A stretch of DNA of 64,000 nucleotides from Methylococcales symbiont of Iophon sp. n. MRB-2018 (GCA_003666325.1 QPIL01000116.1:1-64000), one strand, 5' to 3'. Positions 25,363 to 34,774 are shown, counted from the first letter of the stretch. Numbers and translations are program-made. The notes: generated by a model from the sequence alone, not told the origin.

Positions 25363-25570
25363 ACTGAGAAATCACATCACCCATAAAATTTCCAGCTTTT
25401 TGGTCAGTTCGCAGCCTGTGGGGTCTTATCCCAAAACTCCCATCATTCACACAAAAACCAATCAATTTAACCATTATTTTGCATAATCCACACAAATGGC
25501 TACCCAGCCCTTAACGCCATAAGAAATTACCAAAAATCAAGGGGATTTTAGTCTTTAGTCTTTAGTCCTA
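25363..25570. other. Non-coding stretch with a shared segment and three heptamers
   Basis: Holds no gene. CCATAAGAAATTACCAAAAA (about 25520) and ATCAAGGGG are shared with the region before dnaQ (18738-18764). Three TTTAGTC units at 25548-25568 adjoin the end of the dhaL-like gene, again placing heptamers next to a - strand stop codon. Confidence 0.7.
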
Positions 25571-25575
25571 ATCTC

Positions 25576-26214
25576 TTATAAATACTTTTTTAGCTCTTCA
25601 GTTATGGCACAAATTATTAATTGATTGGTTTTTGCACCTGCATCAATATGACCGATGCTTTTTTCTTGTAAATAAGATGCTCGCCCTTTTGTTGCAAGCA
25701 TTTCTCGGGTGGATTCCATCCCATTAGTTGCAGTTGTTGCGATTTCATCCAATAAAGTAGATAAATCGCCAGCTAAATTAATGTTTTTCTGTAATAATTC
25801 AGAGACGGGTATTAATACATCTAGCATGGTTTTTTCGCCAGCTTTTGATTTTCCTCTTTTTTTTACTGCTTCAACAGCCTGTATATAGGCTTCGGAAAAA
25901 GTTTTCTGATTTAAAGTGGAATCATTTTTTGATGATTTACTCATGCTGATGAAGAATGTGCCAAAAAGTGACCCAGAAGCACCGCCCATTGTATTTAATA
26001 GCGTCATTCCTATTTTTTGCCAGGCTTCAGACCAAATTTGCTGTGGATAATCATGATAATTTTTCTTGAGAGCGTTAAGTCCTCTTTGTAAGTTAATTAC
26101 ATGGTCACCATCGCCTAATATTTGATCAAGCGTAGTTACTTGCTCTGCATTTTCTTGTATTGTTTTATCAATGACTTCAATTAATGCAGGCATTAAATCT
26201 GTTTTAAATTGCAT
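25576..26214 (-). CDS. DhaL-domain protein (dihydroxyacetone kinase ADP-binding subunit type)
   Basis: 212 residues. DhaL signature residues are present: LGDGDHVINLQRG (Asp cluster for the Mg-nucleotide), NTMGGASGSLFGTFFISM and GKAGEKTMLDVL, with a C-terminal AKGRASYL-like segment (TKGRASYLQEKSIGHIDAGA). DhaL normally works with DhaK and DhaM, neither of which is seen here, so the partner or the exact substrate is uncertain. Stands alone. Confidence 0.88.
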   Translation of the reverse strand: MQFKTDLMPALIEVIDKTIQENAEQVTTLDQILGDGDHVINLQRGLNALKKNYHDYPQQIWSEAWQKIGMTLLNTMGGASGSLFGTFFISMSKSSKNDSTLNQKTFSEAYIQAVEAVKKRGKSKAGEKTMLDVLIPVSELLQKNINLAGDLSTLLDEIATTATNGMESTREMLATKGRASYLQEKSIGHIDAGAKTNQLIICAITEELKKYL

Positions 26215-26471
26215 TCTAGGAGCCTATAAAAAAAGTTAAATGACTAATTAATAGTTAAGTTATCTAATATAGTTCTAACTAGCAACACAAAAACCTTAAG
26301 TCTGTGATAATATTTCTAAAAAGTATTGCATTTGCTCAAAATATCTTATGTCTTTGTGCTTAAATGATCTTGGTTTAAACATAGTAAATAGGAAGTCGTA
26401 AATACGGTTGTGCAAAGGTTATAATACCGTTCACTGTAATAATAAGCATAATAAATTGTGAGGATAGTCTT

Positions 26472-28496
26472 ATGGGGTTTCTAGTTATTATTGTTCTAGC
26501 CGGAATTGTTTATACGCTTTTACCAAAAAAAGCGAATGAAAATTTGCTTGATACAGCACCTATTGATCTGGATATGGATCAGACTTATTACAGAGAAGAA
26601 AATGAAGCACAGCGATTAAGAGAAGAACGTTTGACACAGGAAGAGTATGAGATACAACAGCGTAGACTAGCATCTACTGCTGAATATGATTTAGAACAAC
26701 GTGAAGTAAGAATAAACCAAATAGAAACTGAATTAGAAACTCGGCAGTTTGGACTTAAAGAACAAGCTAGTAGATTATCTCGTGATGAATTAGAAACCAA
26801 TCAAACTCAACTAAACCTGAATGAACTACAAGATAAAATTTATCATGATGCGCTAGCTATTAAACAAGACCAAGATGCACTGAATGATCGTGAATTAGAT
26901 TTAGAAAGAGAAAGTAATCGCCTAAACCAATTTCGAGATAATTTAGCAGCAGAAGAAGAGTCAATTAGTCAGCAACAACAAAACGCTAGAGAAACCCAAT
27001 ACCAACTAGAAATCAAGCAAGAAGAAATAACCAAAAAAGAACTTGAAGTTACCCATTTAATTGAGCAATCTGAACGCGAATTAAAATCATTACGTGATGA
27101 TTTAGATTTAAAAGTATCTCAAATATCTGAAAACATAAATGTAATAGGTGTTACACAATCAGATATTAGTGAGACACAAACCAGAGCTTCTCAGGCAGAA
27201 CAAATTGCAATTAATATGCAAGTTGATCTGCAAAATCGTGAAGCGCAAGTGATTAAAGAAGAACGGCAAAATTTAATTATCCAAGAAGAGTTTTCAAATC
27301 AACAGCAAGAACTATCAAACATTCAAAATCAAATAACATCCAGAGAGGAGGAAATCTCTCGCATGGAGCGTGAGGTTGCTGATTCGGCAGCCCAAAAAGA
27401 AATTGAATTAGGTCGTCTGCAAGATGAACTGAATGGCCAGTCTCGAAGACTGTTCGAGGATCAGCAAGTTTTAGTTGCTATCAGAGACGATCTGGACACT
27501 AAAGAACAAGCTATTCTTCAACATGAAAGAGACACACTTCAAGTACAGGATGATTTGAAATACCGTCAAGCTCAAATTGATACAGATGAAGCCTCTATTC
27601 AATCTTTTCAGCAAGAGTTGCAAAGTCAAGGAGAAAAGATTGCACAACAAGAACAACAAACCAGAGATGCTCAATATGCTTTGAATGAAAAGGCAGAGGA
27701 AATTGTTAGAAAAGAGCGAGAAGTCCTTGTTTTACAGAAAGAGATAGAATATAGAGTTGAAATAGAAAGGACTGAAACAGAAAGGACTGAAATAGAAAGG
27801 GCTGAAATAGAAAGGACTGAAATAGAAAGGGCTGAAATAGAAAGGACTGAAATAGAAAGGGCTGAAATAGAAAGGGCTGAAACAGAAAGGACTGAAATAG
27901 AAAGGGCTGAAATAGAAAGGGCTGAAATAGAAAGGGCTGAAATAGAAAGGGCTGAAATAGAAAGGGCTGAAACAGAAAGGGCTGAAACAGAAATTTCCGA
28001 GATAAAACCCGTTATTGAAAATGAACGAGCAGAAATAGAGCGCCCTGAAGAAGTAGATGTGCCTGATGATACAGCTAGCGAGCCACCTCTTACAGAAGAA
28101 CAGATAAGATTAATTCAGAATAGTTGGAAAATGCTTGTTCCAGTGAAAGAACAAACGGCTGCATTGTTTTACAAGAAATTATTTTTGATAGCTCCTGAAG
28201 TCAGGCCTTTATTTACAAATGATATTAATAGTCAAGGTAAAAAATTAATTGCCTCAATCAATCTGGTCGTTAATTCATTAAATAATCTGGAGCATGTTGT
28301 ACCCGCCCTTCAAGCTATGGGAGAACGCCATGTAACTTATGGTGTTGAGCCTGTGCATTATGATATTGTTGCTGTTGCCTTGTTATGGACTTTTGAACAA
28401 GGCCTGGGTGATGCTTTTACAGAAGATGTTAAAGAAGCATGGACGATTGCTTATGGTTTAATTGCTTCAACAATGATTGCTGATATTGCAGAATAA
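26472..28496 (+). CDS. Membrane-anchored long coiled-coil protein with C-terminal globin domain
   Basis: 674 residues. Residues 2-17 form one N-terminal membrane helix. Residues about 40-520 are Glu/Gln-rich and predicted continuous coiled coil, containing 16 tandem pentapeptides ([AT]E[IT]ER, 429-508). Residues 540-674 form a single-domain globin of the flavohaemoglobin/Vgb class: LTEEQIRLIQNSWKML, a CD1-like Phe in LFTND, and a likely proximal His in MGERHVTYGV (H620). No reductase domain follows. Binding of heme and O2 or NO is inferred from the fold. Placed alone, with a 255-base upstream space and a GAGGATA-type ribosome binding site. The full architecture is not one I recognise. Confidence 0.85.
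   Translation: MGFLVIIVLAGIVYTLLPKKANENLLDTAPIDLDMDQTYYREENEAQRLREERLTQEEYEIQQRRLASTAEYDLEQREVRINQIETELETRQFGLKEQASRLSRDELETNQTQLNLNELQDKIYHDALAIKQDQDALNDRELDLERESNRLNQFRDNLAAEEESISQQQQNARETQYQLEIKQEEITKKELEVTHLIEQSERELKSLRDDLDLKVSQISENINVIGVTQSDISETQTRASQAEQIAINMQVDLQNREAQVIKEERQNLIIQEEFSNQQQELSNIQNQITSREEEISRMEREVADSAAQKEIELGRLQDELNGQSRRLFEDQQVLVAIRDDLDTKEQAILQHERDTLQVQDDLKYRQAQIDTDEASIQSFQQELQSQGEKIAQQEQQTRDAQYALNEKAEEIVRKEREVLVLQKEIEYRVEIERTETERTEIERAEIERTEIERAEIERTEIERAEIERAETERTEIERAEIERAEIERAEIERAEIERAETERAETEISEIKPVIENERAEIERPEEVDVPDDTASEPPLTEEQIRLIQNSWKMLVPVKEQTAALFYKKLFLIAPEVRPLFTNDINSQGKKLIASINLVVNSLNNLEHVVPALQAMGERHVTYGVEPVHYDIVAVALLWTFEQGLGDAFTEDVKEAWTIAYGLIASTMIADIAE
27756..27995 (+). 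repeat. In-gene 15-base tandem array (16 units)
   Basis: Sixteen units of GCTGAAATAGAAAGG and close variants (ACTGAAATAGAAAGG, GCTGAAACAGAAAGG) inside the coiled-coil globin gene. The units are in frame, so changes in copy number would lengthen or shorten the coil without a frameshift. Confidence 0.95.
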
Positions 28497-28608
28497 GTAT
28501 TCGTTGTTTCTAAGCGGGGTGAAATAAGAAACTGATCTCAGCTTTTTCCTTTAATCGAATTTCTCTCATTGTTTTACCTCGATATACACTTACATATATG
28601 AGGCTACT

Positions 28609-29044
28609 TAGTTAATCCTTAAAAACCACCTAAAAAAGACTCAGGACGAAGGACTCAAGACTCAAGACCCTTTGGTTTTTGATTAGTTCTGGTGCGTGGA
28701 ACGCACCCTACGGACTAAGGACTAAAGTAACTGGAACCTCTGTTACCACACGTCATTCCCGAAGTCTGTTATCGGGAATCTAGTTTTAAACACCTAGATT
28801 CCTGCTTAGAACATGCAGGAATGACGGAGGGAGTGAAGCGGATCTTATACTATGTTCAACAAATAACTCTGAATAAAAGAGGTTTAGTTGCTCTGTGTTT
28901 GGGGTTGATTTTGTTAGTATGTTTTATCAGAAAAACGACCAAGAAATAGCTGTTATTTTACCAAATACTGCTTGTTTTGTCTATGGTTTTTGTTTAATTT
29001 ATTGTTATAAATCAGATGGTTGTTGTGTTTTTAAGGGTCGACTA
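28609..29044 (+). repeat. MITE family A copy carrying a foreign GTGCG insert
   Basis: TA-bounded ends TAGTTAATCCTTAAAAACC and TTTTTAAGGGTCGACTA. Only about 4 heptamers (28638-28668), then TTGATTAGTTCTGGTGCGTG and GAACGCACCCTACGGAC, a segment also seen in the copies at 42850 and 63935, before the common hairpins and 3' body. The following 480 bases to 29532 hold no gene; a family B end-like ATACCATGTCCAACAAATAA lies at about 29238. Confidence 0.88.
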
Positions 29045-29589
29045 CTTACTTAATAAAACCCTCAGTCCTTAGCTTTTATAAAAAAACACAATCCTAAACG
29101 TGTACCAAAGGCAACTACCCACTCCTTAGAAAATAGGTAAAAAAAGCCTATAAAATTTAGCCCTAAAGGCGCCGGTGACATGCCAGGACTGTTAATCCAT
29201 TAGTCTGACGGTTTGTCTTAAAAAGTTTTTTTTGTGGTCTGAAAATACCATGTCCAACAAATAAATACACAATCAATACCATTATTTGGCAATTTTAAAA
29301 ACTGGTTTACTGTGACAATATCAACAGAAGAAGTATTTAAAGTGACGTTTAGCGTCGACAAGAAAAATATAAAACTGGATGCCACACCAACAACTAGGAT
29401 TATTACGAAAAACTGCGGTAGAAAAAATGGGGATAATATATGTGGGTAGTGTTGGTATAGAATAAATCCACAAATTTTTAGAAAATCACCCGATATGTTT
29501 CAAGCTGAACTTTTAAAAAATCATGGTACAACGTGGTGAAACTTGACACCAAGGGCTTATATAGAAGGTTTTTTATCCAGGGTGAAATA

Positions 29590-30365
29590 ATGAAAAACAA
29601 AACTTTAATACAAGAATTTCTTTCTTCAAAGATCACTTTTCTTCCTGATAATGGAGAAATTATTGATTGGGTAGATAGATCAGCTATTGAATTTCAATTT
29701 ACTGTGATTTCTCAACATCTGGATTTTGTTATTGAAGCTATAGAACAGAAACAAAAGCAATTAAAATCAATATCTTGGGGTTTTTTTGGAACACTTGATG
29801 ATTGCAATGAGGAGGAAAAAAGTAGTCTTTACTATTCATTTATTAATGGAGGGTCTTCTTCTTTTGGTTATCAATATTCAGGAATAAATTCTTTCTCTCA
29901 AATTCAGTGGAGATCTGAGTTTCTTATTATCTATTCGTATTTTGAACATACTCTCAATAATTTATGTTATGAAGTCCAAAAAAATCAAATTTTAAACTAG
30001 GATTAAAAGACATCTATGGTCAAGGTATTGAAAGGGCAAGAAACTATTTGGTTAAACTTGCTGGAGTGAAAACACCATTCACCACAGAAAACTGGCAACG
30101 AGCTAAATTTTTGTCAAAAATAAGAAATGAAATTTCTCATAAAAATAGCATAATCGAATATAAACCAGAGGAACCACAAAGCCTTAGTGCGAAAATACAG
30201 AATGAGCAGTATATTGAGCTAGAGAAGGTGTTTACAAATAAGGAAGAGGCAGAAATCTTTCTTAGCCATAAGTTTTTAAAACAATCCGTAATTGAGTTAC
30301 GTGATTGTTTATTGGAAATAAGCACTTACCCATTATATGCTTCCAATGTTAAAAATAAAACCTAA
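29590..30365 (+). pseudogene. Hypothetical protein gene of an isolated integron cassette, split by a frameshift
   Basis: The start at 29590 follows AGGGTGAAATA. The first frame gives 136 residues ending QKNQILN at 30000. The second frame is open well upstream of 30048 and continues SNFKLGLKDIYGQGIERARN... for about 125 residues to 30365. The break falls in an A7 run (29978-29984); one more A restores a 258-residue ORF. FLIIYSYFEHTLNNLCYEV and FLSKIRNEISHKNSIIEY suggest a helical, HEPN-like protein, which is only an impression. The stop abuts the attC site at 30360. Confidence 0.65.
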
Positions 30366-30490
30366 CCAAAAATCTCCAGTTGACTGTTGACAGCACAGTT
30401 CGTTTTCAACGATCATTTTAGATCAAAGTTTAGTGCTTTATCAGAGTTCATCTAACATCTGCCAACGGCAACTGACTTGAGTTGTTAGCT
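30360..30490 (+). other. attC-like integron site 11, isolated, + sense
   Basis: ACCTAAC (30360) to GTTAGCT (30490). Arms TCTCCAGTTGACTGTTGACAG and CTGCCAACGGCAACTGACTT pair with an extra C and A in the left arm on the + strand, which is G and T on the - strand. The orientation is thus reversed compared with the array at 1-8054, and agrees with the + strand gene before it. Confidence 0.82.
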
Positions 30491-30584
30491 TAAAATAAAT
30501 ACATTTCCTATCTGGAAATTTGAAAAATGCGTCTATTTATTGCTTCTGCTAAAATGTATTCTGTAGTGACAGAGGAAATATAAA

Positions 30585-30791
30585 ATGACTATTACTGAAA
30601 TTTCAAACATGCGTGTTATTGAGCGGTTTCAAACAATGGAGGCGTTATGGGATTCACTCACTCGCGAACCATCTGGAATTAAATCACCTAAATGGCACGA
30701 AGAAATACTCTTTGCTAGAAAAGAAAAAATAGAAAGTGGTAATGCTAATTTTATATCTCTAGAAGAATTAAAATCAAAGCATGAAAAATGA
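30585..30791 (+). CDS. Addiction-module antitoxin (TIGR02574-like), toxin lost
   Basis: 68 residues. The pattern RFQTMEALWDSLTREPSGI, then PKWHEEILFARKEKIESGNANFISLEELKSKHEK, is typical of the small antitoxins paired with RelE/ParE toxins. An AGAGGAAATATAAA leader precedes the ATG. Its TGA overlaps the ATG of the toxin fragment that follows, so it is now an orphan antitoxin. Confidence 0.85.
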   Translation: MTITEISNMRVIERFQTMEALWDSLTREPSGIKSPKWHEEILFARKEKIESGNANFISLEELKSKHEK

Positions 30792-30883
30792 ATATCAAGC
30801 ATATTCAGATATTATCAGAGGCAAAGGCCGACCTTGACCATGGGAGGTGTTTCTATGCAAGCCAAGAACAAGAGTTAGGTTGA
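30788..30883 (+). pseudogene. Truncated ParE/RelE toxin
   Basis: ATG at 30788 overlaps the antitoxin stop. The frame reads MNIKHIQILSEAKADLDHGR then CFYASQEQELG and stops after 31 codons where sequence of an IS630-type transposase begins. The N-terminus matches ParE-type toxins (ILSEAxxDLxxGxxFYxSQExGLG), so the toxin was cut off by the insertion. Confidence 0.75.
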
Positions 30884-31110
30884 TCGGACTTAGCCATATC
30901 CAAAATGGAAAAAGCTACCAACAAGTAGCACAATATCTCTTACAAAGTTTAAGCACTATCAAACAATGGGATCGACATTGAGACCTCAGCATAACTCTGG
31001 AACGATCTTGCCAGGCTTGGAATGAAATACTAAATGAGGATGGTTTTGTTAGAAACTTGTGCGGTAGAGAGTGGAGTTGTTTGGTTTGGTTTGGTTATTT
31101 TTTGAATATT
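30878..31110 (+). pseudogene. Internally deleted IS630-family transposase remnant
   Basis: RLIGLSHIQNGKSYQQVAQY and LLQSLSTIKQW (30878-30970) match the N-terminal HTH of IS630 transposases. After a piece of family C hairpin (GAGACCTCAGCATAACTCTG, 30973-31000) comes CQAWNEILNEDGFVRNLCGR plus EWSCLVW (31009-31090), the usual C-terminus. The catalytic middle is missing. The C-terminal part recurs at 40064. Confidence 0.7.
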
Positions 31111-31155
31111 GTATAATACTAAAGCAACCCCATTAGCAAAACAGTCATAAAATAA

Positions 31156-33159
31156 ATGATAAAATTAAATGCTCAACAGCAAGCGGCTGTCAAAATTATT
31201 GATCATCCTTTACTGGTATTAGCAGGCGCAGGTAGTGGTAAAACACATGTCATTACAGAGAAAATAGCCTATCTTGTCAAACAAGGAACACCCGCTAGAA
31301 ATATAGCTGCATTAACCTTTACTAATAAAGCCACCAGAGAAATGAAAGCAAGGGTGGCAAAATTACTGGATAGTAAACAAAGTAGAGGTATACGGGTTTC
31401 TACCTTTCATTCATTAGGGTTGGATATTTTACGAAAAGAATATCAAATACTGGGCTATAAGCCAGCGCTAACCTTATTTGATGAGCAGGATAAACTGACT
31501 TTATTACGCAACTTGATTGACTATAGTTCAGCTGATTATGACAGTGATGCCGTTGAATTTTACAATAAACAATTTGCTGATTGGAAAAATGCGTTTGTGA
31601 CTCCAGAACAAGCAATTAGTACGGCAACGGATGAAAACCATTTGACTGCCTTGTTATACCAAGATTTTAATCGACATTTAAAAGCTTATAATGCCGTTGA
31701 TTTTGATGATTTGATTTTATTGCCTGTACTACTTTTTCAGAAAAGTGCTGATGTTTTAGAAAAATGGCAAAATAAAATTCGTTACTTATTGGTGGATGAA
31801 TATCAAGATACCAATATTACCCAATATCAGTTAGTTAGACTGTTAGCAGGAAATTTAGGACGATTTACAGTGGTGGGGGATGATGATCAGTCTATTTATG
31901 CTTGGCGTGGTGCTCAGCCCGAAAACCTAGATCAGTTAAAAAGAGATTATTCTCGCTTAAAAGTGATTAAACTAGAGCAAAACTATCGTTCAGCAGGGCG
32001 AATTCTTAAAGTAGCCAACCAATTGATTAGTAATAATCCCCATGTTTTTGAAAAGAAACTTTGGAGTAATTTAGGTTTTGGTGATCCTTTAAAGGTAATG
32101 AGTCATAAAAATGATCGTGCAGAAGCCGCGCAAATTGTGGCAGAAATTATTCATCATAAGTTTAAACATGGAGGGAGTTATTCGGATTATGCCATTTTAT
32201 ATAGGGGCAATCATCAATCTCGATTATTTGAAGGCTGTTTAAGAGAAAACAATGTGCCTTACTTTATCAGCGGTAGTACTTCCTTTTTTGCCTATTCTGA
32301 GATTAAAGATATTTTGGCTTATTTGCGTTTATTTGTTAATCAAGATGATGATGCGGCATTTCTTAGAATTATTAATACCCCTAGACGAGAAATTGGCCCA
32401 AGCACATTAGAAAAGTTATCTGCCTATGCCAATAAAAGGCAAGTGAGTCTGTTTACTGCTTGTTTTGAAATAGGGCTAACACAATCATTGCCAGAAAATG
32501 CTATTCAGCGAATAAGAAGGTTTGCAAACTGGGTAAGCAATATGGCAGAAAATATCAATAAAAATGATACCTTTGAAGCGATTAACCAATTTATAGAGCA
32601 AATTAATTATGTAGATTGGTTAATTGAAAATAGTAAAACAACAGCGGCAGCCGAGAGTAAAACTAAAAATGTATATGATTTGATTGCCTGGTTAAAACGC
32701 ATTGCCAGTAATGAGGCGGATGAAGAAAAAACCTTGTCTGAAATCATATCAAAAGTAATGTTAATGGATATTTTGGAAAGAAACAGTGAGGATGAGGCAG
32801 CGGATCAAGTGAGTTTAATGACTTTGCATGCTTCAAAAGGTTTAGAGTTTCCTCATGTTTTTCTTATCGGCATAGAAGAAAATATTTTGCCACATCAAAG
32901 TAGTATTGAGTCGGATAATGTTGAAGAAGAAAGGCGGCTTGCCTATGTGGGGATTACGCGAGCACAAAAAAGTTGTACTTTAAGTTATTGCACACACCGA
33001 AAACGTTATGGCGAAACCATTGAATGTGAGCCCAGTCGTTTTTTAAATGAATTACCTGAAGAAGACTTGGAGTGGAACAATAAAAACCAATTAGCAGCAG
33101 AAGTTATTAAAGAACGCGGAAAAGCGAATCTGGCAAGTTTAAAAACCCTATTAAATTGA
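31156..33159 (+). CDS. rep: ATP-dependent DNA helicase Rep
   Basis: 667 residues, superfamily 1A. Walker A GAGSGKT (24-30), LTFTNKATREMKAR (motif Ia), Walker B VDEYQDTN, GDDDQSIYAWRGA (motif III), QNYRSAGRIL (IV), MTLHASKGLEFPHVFLIG (V) and EEERRLAYVGITRA (VI) are all intact. It is a 3'-5' helicase acting in replication restart. Length and the start MIKLNAQQQAAV match Rep rather than UvrD. It is followed 9 bases later by nth. Confidence 0.95.
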   Translation: MIKLNAQQQAAVKIIDHPLLVLAGAGSGKTHVITEKIAYLVKQGTPARNIAALTFTNKATREMKARVAKLLDSKQSRGIRVSTFHSLGLDILRKEYQILGYKPALTLFDEQDKLTLLRNLIDYSSADYDSDAVEFYNKQFADWKNAFVTPEQAISTATDENHLTALLYQDFNRHLKAYNAVDFDDLILLPVLLFQKSADVLEKWQNKIRYLLVDEYQDTNITQYQLVRLLAGNLGRFTVVGDDDQSIYAWRGAQPENLDQLKRDYSRLKVIKLEQNYRSAGRILKVANQLISNNPHVFEKKLWSNLGFGDPLKVMSHKNDRAEAAQIVAEIIHHKFKHGGSYSDYAILYRGNHQSRLFEGCLRENNVPYFISGSTSFFAYSEIKDILAYLRLFVNQDDDAAFLRIINTPRREIGPSTLEKLSAYANKRQVSLFTACFEIGLTQSLPENAIQRIRRFANWVSNMAENINKNDTFEAINQFIEQINYVDWLIENSKTTAAAESKTKNVYDLIAWLKRIASNEADEEKTLSEIISKVMLMDILERNSEDEAADQVSLMTLHASKGLEFPHVFLIGIEENILPHQSSIESDNVEEERRLAYVGITRAQKSCTLSYCTHRKRYGETIECEPSRFLNELPEEDLEWNNKNQLAAEVIKERGKANLASLKTLLN

Positions 33160-33168
33160 TTGGTTAAA

Positions 33169-33801
33169 ATGAATAAAGACAAGCGGTTGATCATTTTTGA
33201 TCGTTTAGCCGAAGCCATTCCAAACCCTAAAACTGAATTGCAATATTCTTCAGTTTTTGAATTGCTGATCGCTGTGGTTTTGTCTGCTCAGGCTACCGAT
33301 AAAGGAGTAAACAAAGCAACAGCGTTATTATTCCCTATTGCAAATACGCCTCAGGCGATTTTAAATCTAGGTGAATATGGGCTTAAAAAGTACATAAAAA
33401 CAATAGGTTTGTTCAATACCAAAGGGGCTAATATTATAAAGCTTTGTCAACGTCTAATAGATTACCATTATGGTGAAGTCCCCAAAAATAGAGAGCAACT
33501 TGAAGCCCTATCTGGAGTTGGTCGTAAAACAGCAAACGTTATATTAAATACCGCATTTGGACAGCCAACAATTGCTGTAGATACGCATATTTTTAGAGTA
33601 TCAAATAGAATGGGGCTGGCTAAAGGAAAAAATGTATTGACGGTTGAAAACAAATTAGAAAAGTGGGTGCCAAAACAGCATAAGCTTAATGCGCATCATT
33701 TGCTAATTTTACATGGACGCTATACTTGTATTGCTAGAAAGCCAAGATGTCAAAGTTGTGTTGTAGAGAACCTGTGTGAATTTAAAGACAAAACAGAATA
33801 A
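33169..33801 (+). CDS. nth: Endonuclease III (DNA glycosylase/AP lyase)
   Basis: 210 residues. HhH with catalytic Lys LSGVGRKTANV (K120), catalytic Asp AVDTHIFR (D138) and 4Fe-4S cysteines C187, C194, C197 and C203, all at the spacing and positions of the E. coli enzyme. It removes oxidised pyrimidines. ATG at 33169 is preferred over an upstream TTG. Probably cotranscribed with rep. Confidence 0.97.
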   Translation: MNKDKRLIIFDRLAEAIPNPKTELQYSSVFELLIAVVLSAQATDKGVNKATALLFPIANTPQAILNLGEYGLKKYIKTIGLFNTKGANIIKLCQRLIDYHYGEVPKNREQLEALSGVGRKTANVILNTAFGQPTIAVDTHIFRVSNRMGLAKGKNVLTVENKLEKWVPKQHKLNAHHLLILHGRYTCIARKPRCQSCVVENLCEFKDKTE

Positions 33802-33901
33802 TAAATTTTGATAAATGTGGAACTCTGTATACACTATATAAGTCGCAAAGCGGTAATATTTTGTAATAAAAAATAATTTTATACTTTTACGAGGAATGAA
33901 A

Positions 33902-34495
33902 ATGAAAAAAATAAAAAAAACACCTTTTGCTGTAGCAATGGGTACAGCAGTTGTTTCAGCTTTTACTGCAACAGCAGTACATGCAGAAGCAAACCCTTTT
34001 GGTATGACCGAATTATCAGAAGGCTATATGCAAGTAGCAGAAACAACTAAAGGCTATAAAATGGTTAAAGCTACTGGCAAAAAAGCAAAAGATGGTGCCT
34101 GTGGTGAAGGGAAATGTGGTGGTATGATGGATGGCGAGAAAATGAAAAAAGGCATGGAAGGTGCTTGCGGTGAAATGAAAGCAGCAGAAGCAAAATGCGG
34201 CGAAGGTAAATGCGCAGGTATGATGGATGGCAAGAGAATGAAAAAAGGCATGGAAGGCGCTTGCGGTGAAATGATGAAAGGCAAAGAAGGTAAGTGCGGA
34301 GAAATGAAAGCAATGGAAGCTAAATGCGGCGAAGGTAAATGTGCAGGTATGATGGATGGCAAGAGAATGAAAAAAGGCAGGGAAGGCGCTTGCGGTGAAA
34401 TGATGAAAGGCAAAGAAGGTAAGTGCGGAGAAATGAAAGCAATGGAAGCTAAATGCGGCGAAGGTAAATGTGCTGCCAATAAAAAAGCAAAATAA
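33902..34495 (+). CDS. hvfA: Cys-rich EGKC-repeat precursor, HvfA-like (oxazolone/thioamide RiPP type)
   Basis: 197 residues. Signal peptide of about 27 residues (MKKIKKTPFAVAMGTAVVSA ... AVHA/EA). The mature part has about 35 ordinary residues, then a Lys/Met/Gly-rich tail with 13 Cys. EGKC occurs six times, alternating with EGACGEM and MMDGKRMKKG in repeats of about 42 residues. HvfA-type peptides are modified at EGKCG by a DUF692 enzyme and its partner to copper-binding oxazolone/thioamide groups; the same enzyme pair lies downstream. Start 33902 is chosen over 33896 because GAGGA (33891) has proper spacing. Strongly internally duplicated at DNA level. Confidence 0.85.
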   Translation: MKKIKKTPFAVAMGTAVVSAFTATAVHAEANPFGMTELSEGYMQVAETTKGYKMVKATGKKAKDGACGEGKCGGMMDGEKMKKGMEGACGEMKAAEAKCGEGKCAGMMDGKRMKKGMEGACGEMMKGKEGKCGEMKAMEAKCGEGKCAGMMDGKRMKKGREGACGEMMKGKEGKCGEMKAMEAKCGEGKCAANKKAK

Positions 34496-34502
34496 GATAT
34501 TG

Positions 34503-34576
34503 CAGATAGACGCTAACTATCTGTTTTTAAATAAAAATCAACCCGCATTCTCAATAATTGGGGGTGTGGGTTTTTT
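34503..34576 (+). terminator. Two successive intrinsic terminator-like hairpins after the precursor gene
   Basis: CAGATAG/CTATCTG with TTTTT (34503-34528) lies 8 bases after the stop; AACCCGCA/TGTGGGTT with TTTTTT (34540-34576) follows. They would cap most transcripts after the precursor and reduce transcription of the modifying enzymes. Confidence 0.75.
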
Positions 34577-34580
34577 GCTT

Positions 34581-34742
34581 AGAGATCTCAGCATAACTCT
34601 GGCGATGAGAAAAAAACGATAGAATTTTTCAGGTTTTAGTCAAAATACAAGTGTAATAATGGACTATTGCGCGTTATTTTGGCTGAAAGATGGAAAACTT
34701 CTAGCCTTTTTTATCCGTTCATGCGTTATGCTGAGGCCTCTT
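34581..34742. repeat. Family C element between precursor and enzyme genes
   Basis: AGAGATCTCAGCATAACTCT at the left and TTATGCTGAGGCCTCTT at the right are inverted, with AAAAACGATAGAAT and TTCTAGCCTTTTTT as inner complementary parts. The element is 162 bases, apparently non-autonomous, and splits the RiPP operon. Confidence 0.85.
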
Positions 34743-34774
34743 AATAGTGTTATAAAATGAATAGAGGGTTTCTA

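Noticed and set aside
25576-26214. Complete dihydroxyacetone kinase operon
   Set aside because: Only the DhaL domain is present; no DhaK or DhaM genes in the neighbourhood.
29160-29235. GGCGCCGGTGACATGCCAGG region considered as a riboswitch or structured RNA
   Set aside because: Only short stems visible, and no gene directly downstream in a suitable position.
34054-34479. Long open reading frame on the - strand opposite the EGKC-repeat precursor (about 141 codons)
   Set aside because: It is a Pro/Ser/His-rich shadow of the repetitive precursor gene; no ribosome binding site and no plausible protein composition.
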